Shown: positions 63,731 through 64,000 of the stretch, piece by piece
Numbering within the stretch: the first letter of the stretch is position 1
How the letters are laid out: each line of letters opens with the position of its first letter
Assembly: GCF_900113375.1 (NCBI RefSeq)
Contig: NZ_FOPC01000010.1
Span: 118,275-182,274, forward strand
Direction of reading: 5' to 3'
DNA from: Algoriphagus hitonicola
Lineage (GTDB): Bacteria > Bacteroidota > Bacteroidia > Cytophagales > Cyclobacteriaceae
DNA: 64,000 nt
Position numbers and translations under genes: made by a program
Notes under the pieces: generated by a model
The model's input: the letters and a program-made list of their open reading frames with translations, nothing else
The model's database searches: none
Told to the model about the DNA's origin: nothing

Positions 63731-64000
63731 ATGAAAAGAGCAAGTCAACAACAAATGGAAGCAGCAGTAGCTTCCTTCAAGTCCAGCGGCCTTACCCAGC
63801 GGGAATTCTGTCTTCGTGAGAACATCAAGCTGCCCACCTTTTCCTATTGGTACCGAAAAGTCAATGTTTCTTCAGCAACTCCTGTTGTCCGATTTACAGA
63901 AGTAACTGCCCCTTTACCCTCCGTTGGACTGGAAGTGGTGTTTCCCAACGGAGTGACGGTCCGTGGCATACAGGACCTTTACCAGATCCGCCAACTGATC
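63731..64000 (+). CDS. IS66-family accessory protein TnpA (partial, runs off the window)
   Basis: 90 codons are visible from an ATG at 63731 and remain open to the last base. ASFKSSGLTQREFCLRENIK and FSYWYRKV match the helix-turn-helix N-terminus of IS66 ORF1 (TnpA). TnpB and TnpC should follow outside the window. Confidence 0.85.
   Translation, partial: MKRASQQQMEAAVASFKSSGLTQREFCLRENIKLPTFSYWYRKVNVSSATPVVRFTEVTAPLPSVGLEVVFPNGVTVRGIQDLYQIRQLI

Noticed and set aside
63483..63734. 83-codon plus-strand frame before IS66 tnpA
   Set aside because: Crosses the probable IS66 end and has no protein-like features.

Overview
The window comes from a Bacteroidota chromosome, most likely a Cytophagales/Cyclobacteriaceae member of the Algoriphagus type. 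The reasons are a SusC/SusD pair, a type IX secretion 'plug' family protein, reg_prop/Y_Y_Y sensor proteins, 7TMR-DISM receptors, DUF4397 and fasciclin lipoproteins, very few Shine-Dalgarno sites, moderate G+C and abundant small palindromic repeats. I saw no rRNA, tRNA or CRISPR array.

Layout. 0.1-2.9 kb: secreted M14 metallopeptidase. 3.0-6.5 kb (minus): amylosucrase-type GH13 enzyme and an SLC45-like sugar transporter. 7.1-15.0 kb (minus): molybdenum cofactor genes (moaD, moeB-rhodanese, moaE, moeA, moaA) with a PLP decarboxylase and a TauE/SafE permease. This block is interrupted at 10.2-12.1 kb by a DUF1778/GNAT toxin-antitoxin pair and an IS200-like transposase between palindrome arrays. 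15-19 kb: AraC regulator, outer-membrane protein, NTF2-like protein, flavodoxin and fasciclin lipoproteins. 19.4-22.5 kb: a beta-propeller sensor that ends after its histidine-bearing dimerisation domain, overlapping a single-domain response regulator. 22.6-25.4 kb: IorA/IorB-like molybdenum hydroxylase, a likely client of the cofactor genes. 25.6-29.6 kb: DUF4397 lipoprotein, T9SS plug protein, ABC-F ATPase. 30.3-31.2 kb: RES/Xre toxin-antitoxin pair. 32.2-36.5 kb: sugar dehydrogenase, HflK/HflC, KdsB. 36.8-46.7 kb: exopolysaccharide genes (Wzc, Wza, deacetylase, polymerase-like protein, glycosyltransferase, two large membrane proteins). 48.1-48.8 kb: MNT/HEPN pair inside a 3-kb repeat island. 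49.9-58.3 kb: a small polysaccharide utilisation locus (GH144-like enzyme, SusD, SusC) led by a membrane sensor carrying a transposase-type zinc ribbon. 59.6-61.4 kb: four small genes of phage-like character. 61.7-63.4 kb: the 3' end of an RHS toxin gene broken by short palindromes, with a putative immunity gene. The window ends inside an IS66 element.

The most unusual content is the non-coding DNA. One structured repeat of about 150-200 bp occurs in at least eight substantial copies. Comparing copies shows that small palindromes beginning CCTGT were inserted into some and not others. Related and different palindromes interrupt the RHS gene at positions where the ancestral reading frame can be reconstructed, so these look like recently mobile units and not static repeats. 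Two protein systems also deserve attention: the 7TM receptor fused to an IS1595-type DNA-binding module upstream of susCD, and the histidine kinase without an ATPase domain coupled to a response regulator.
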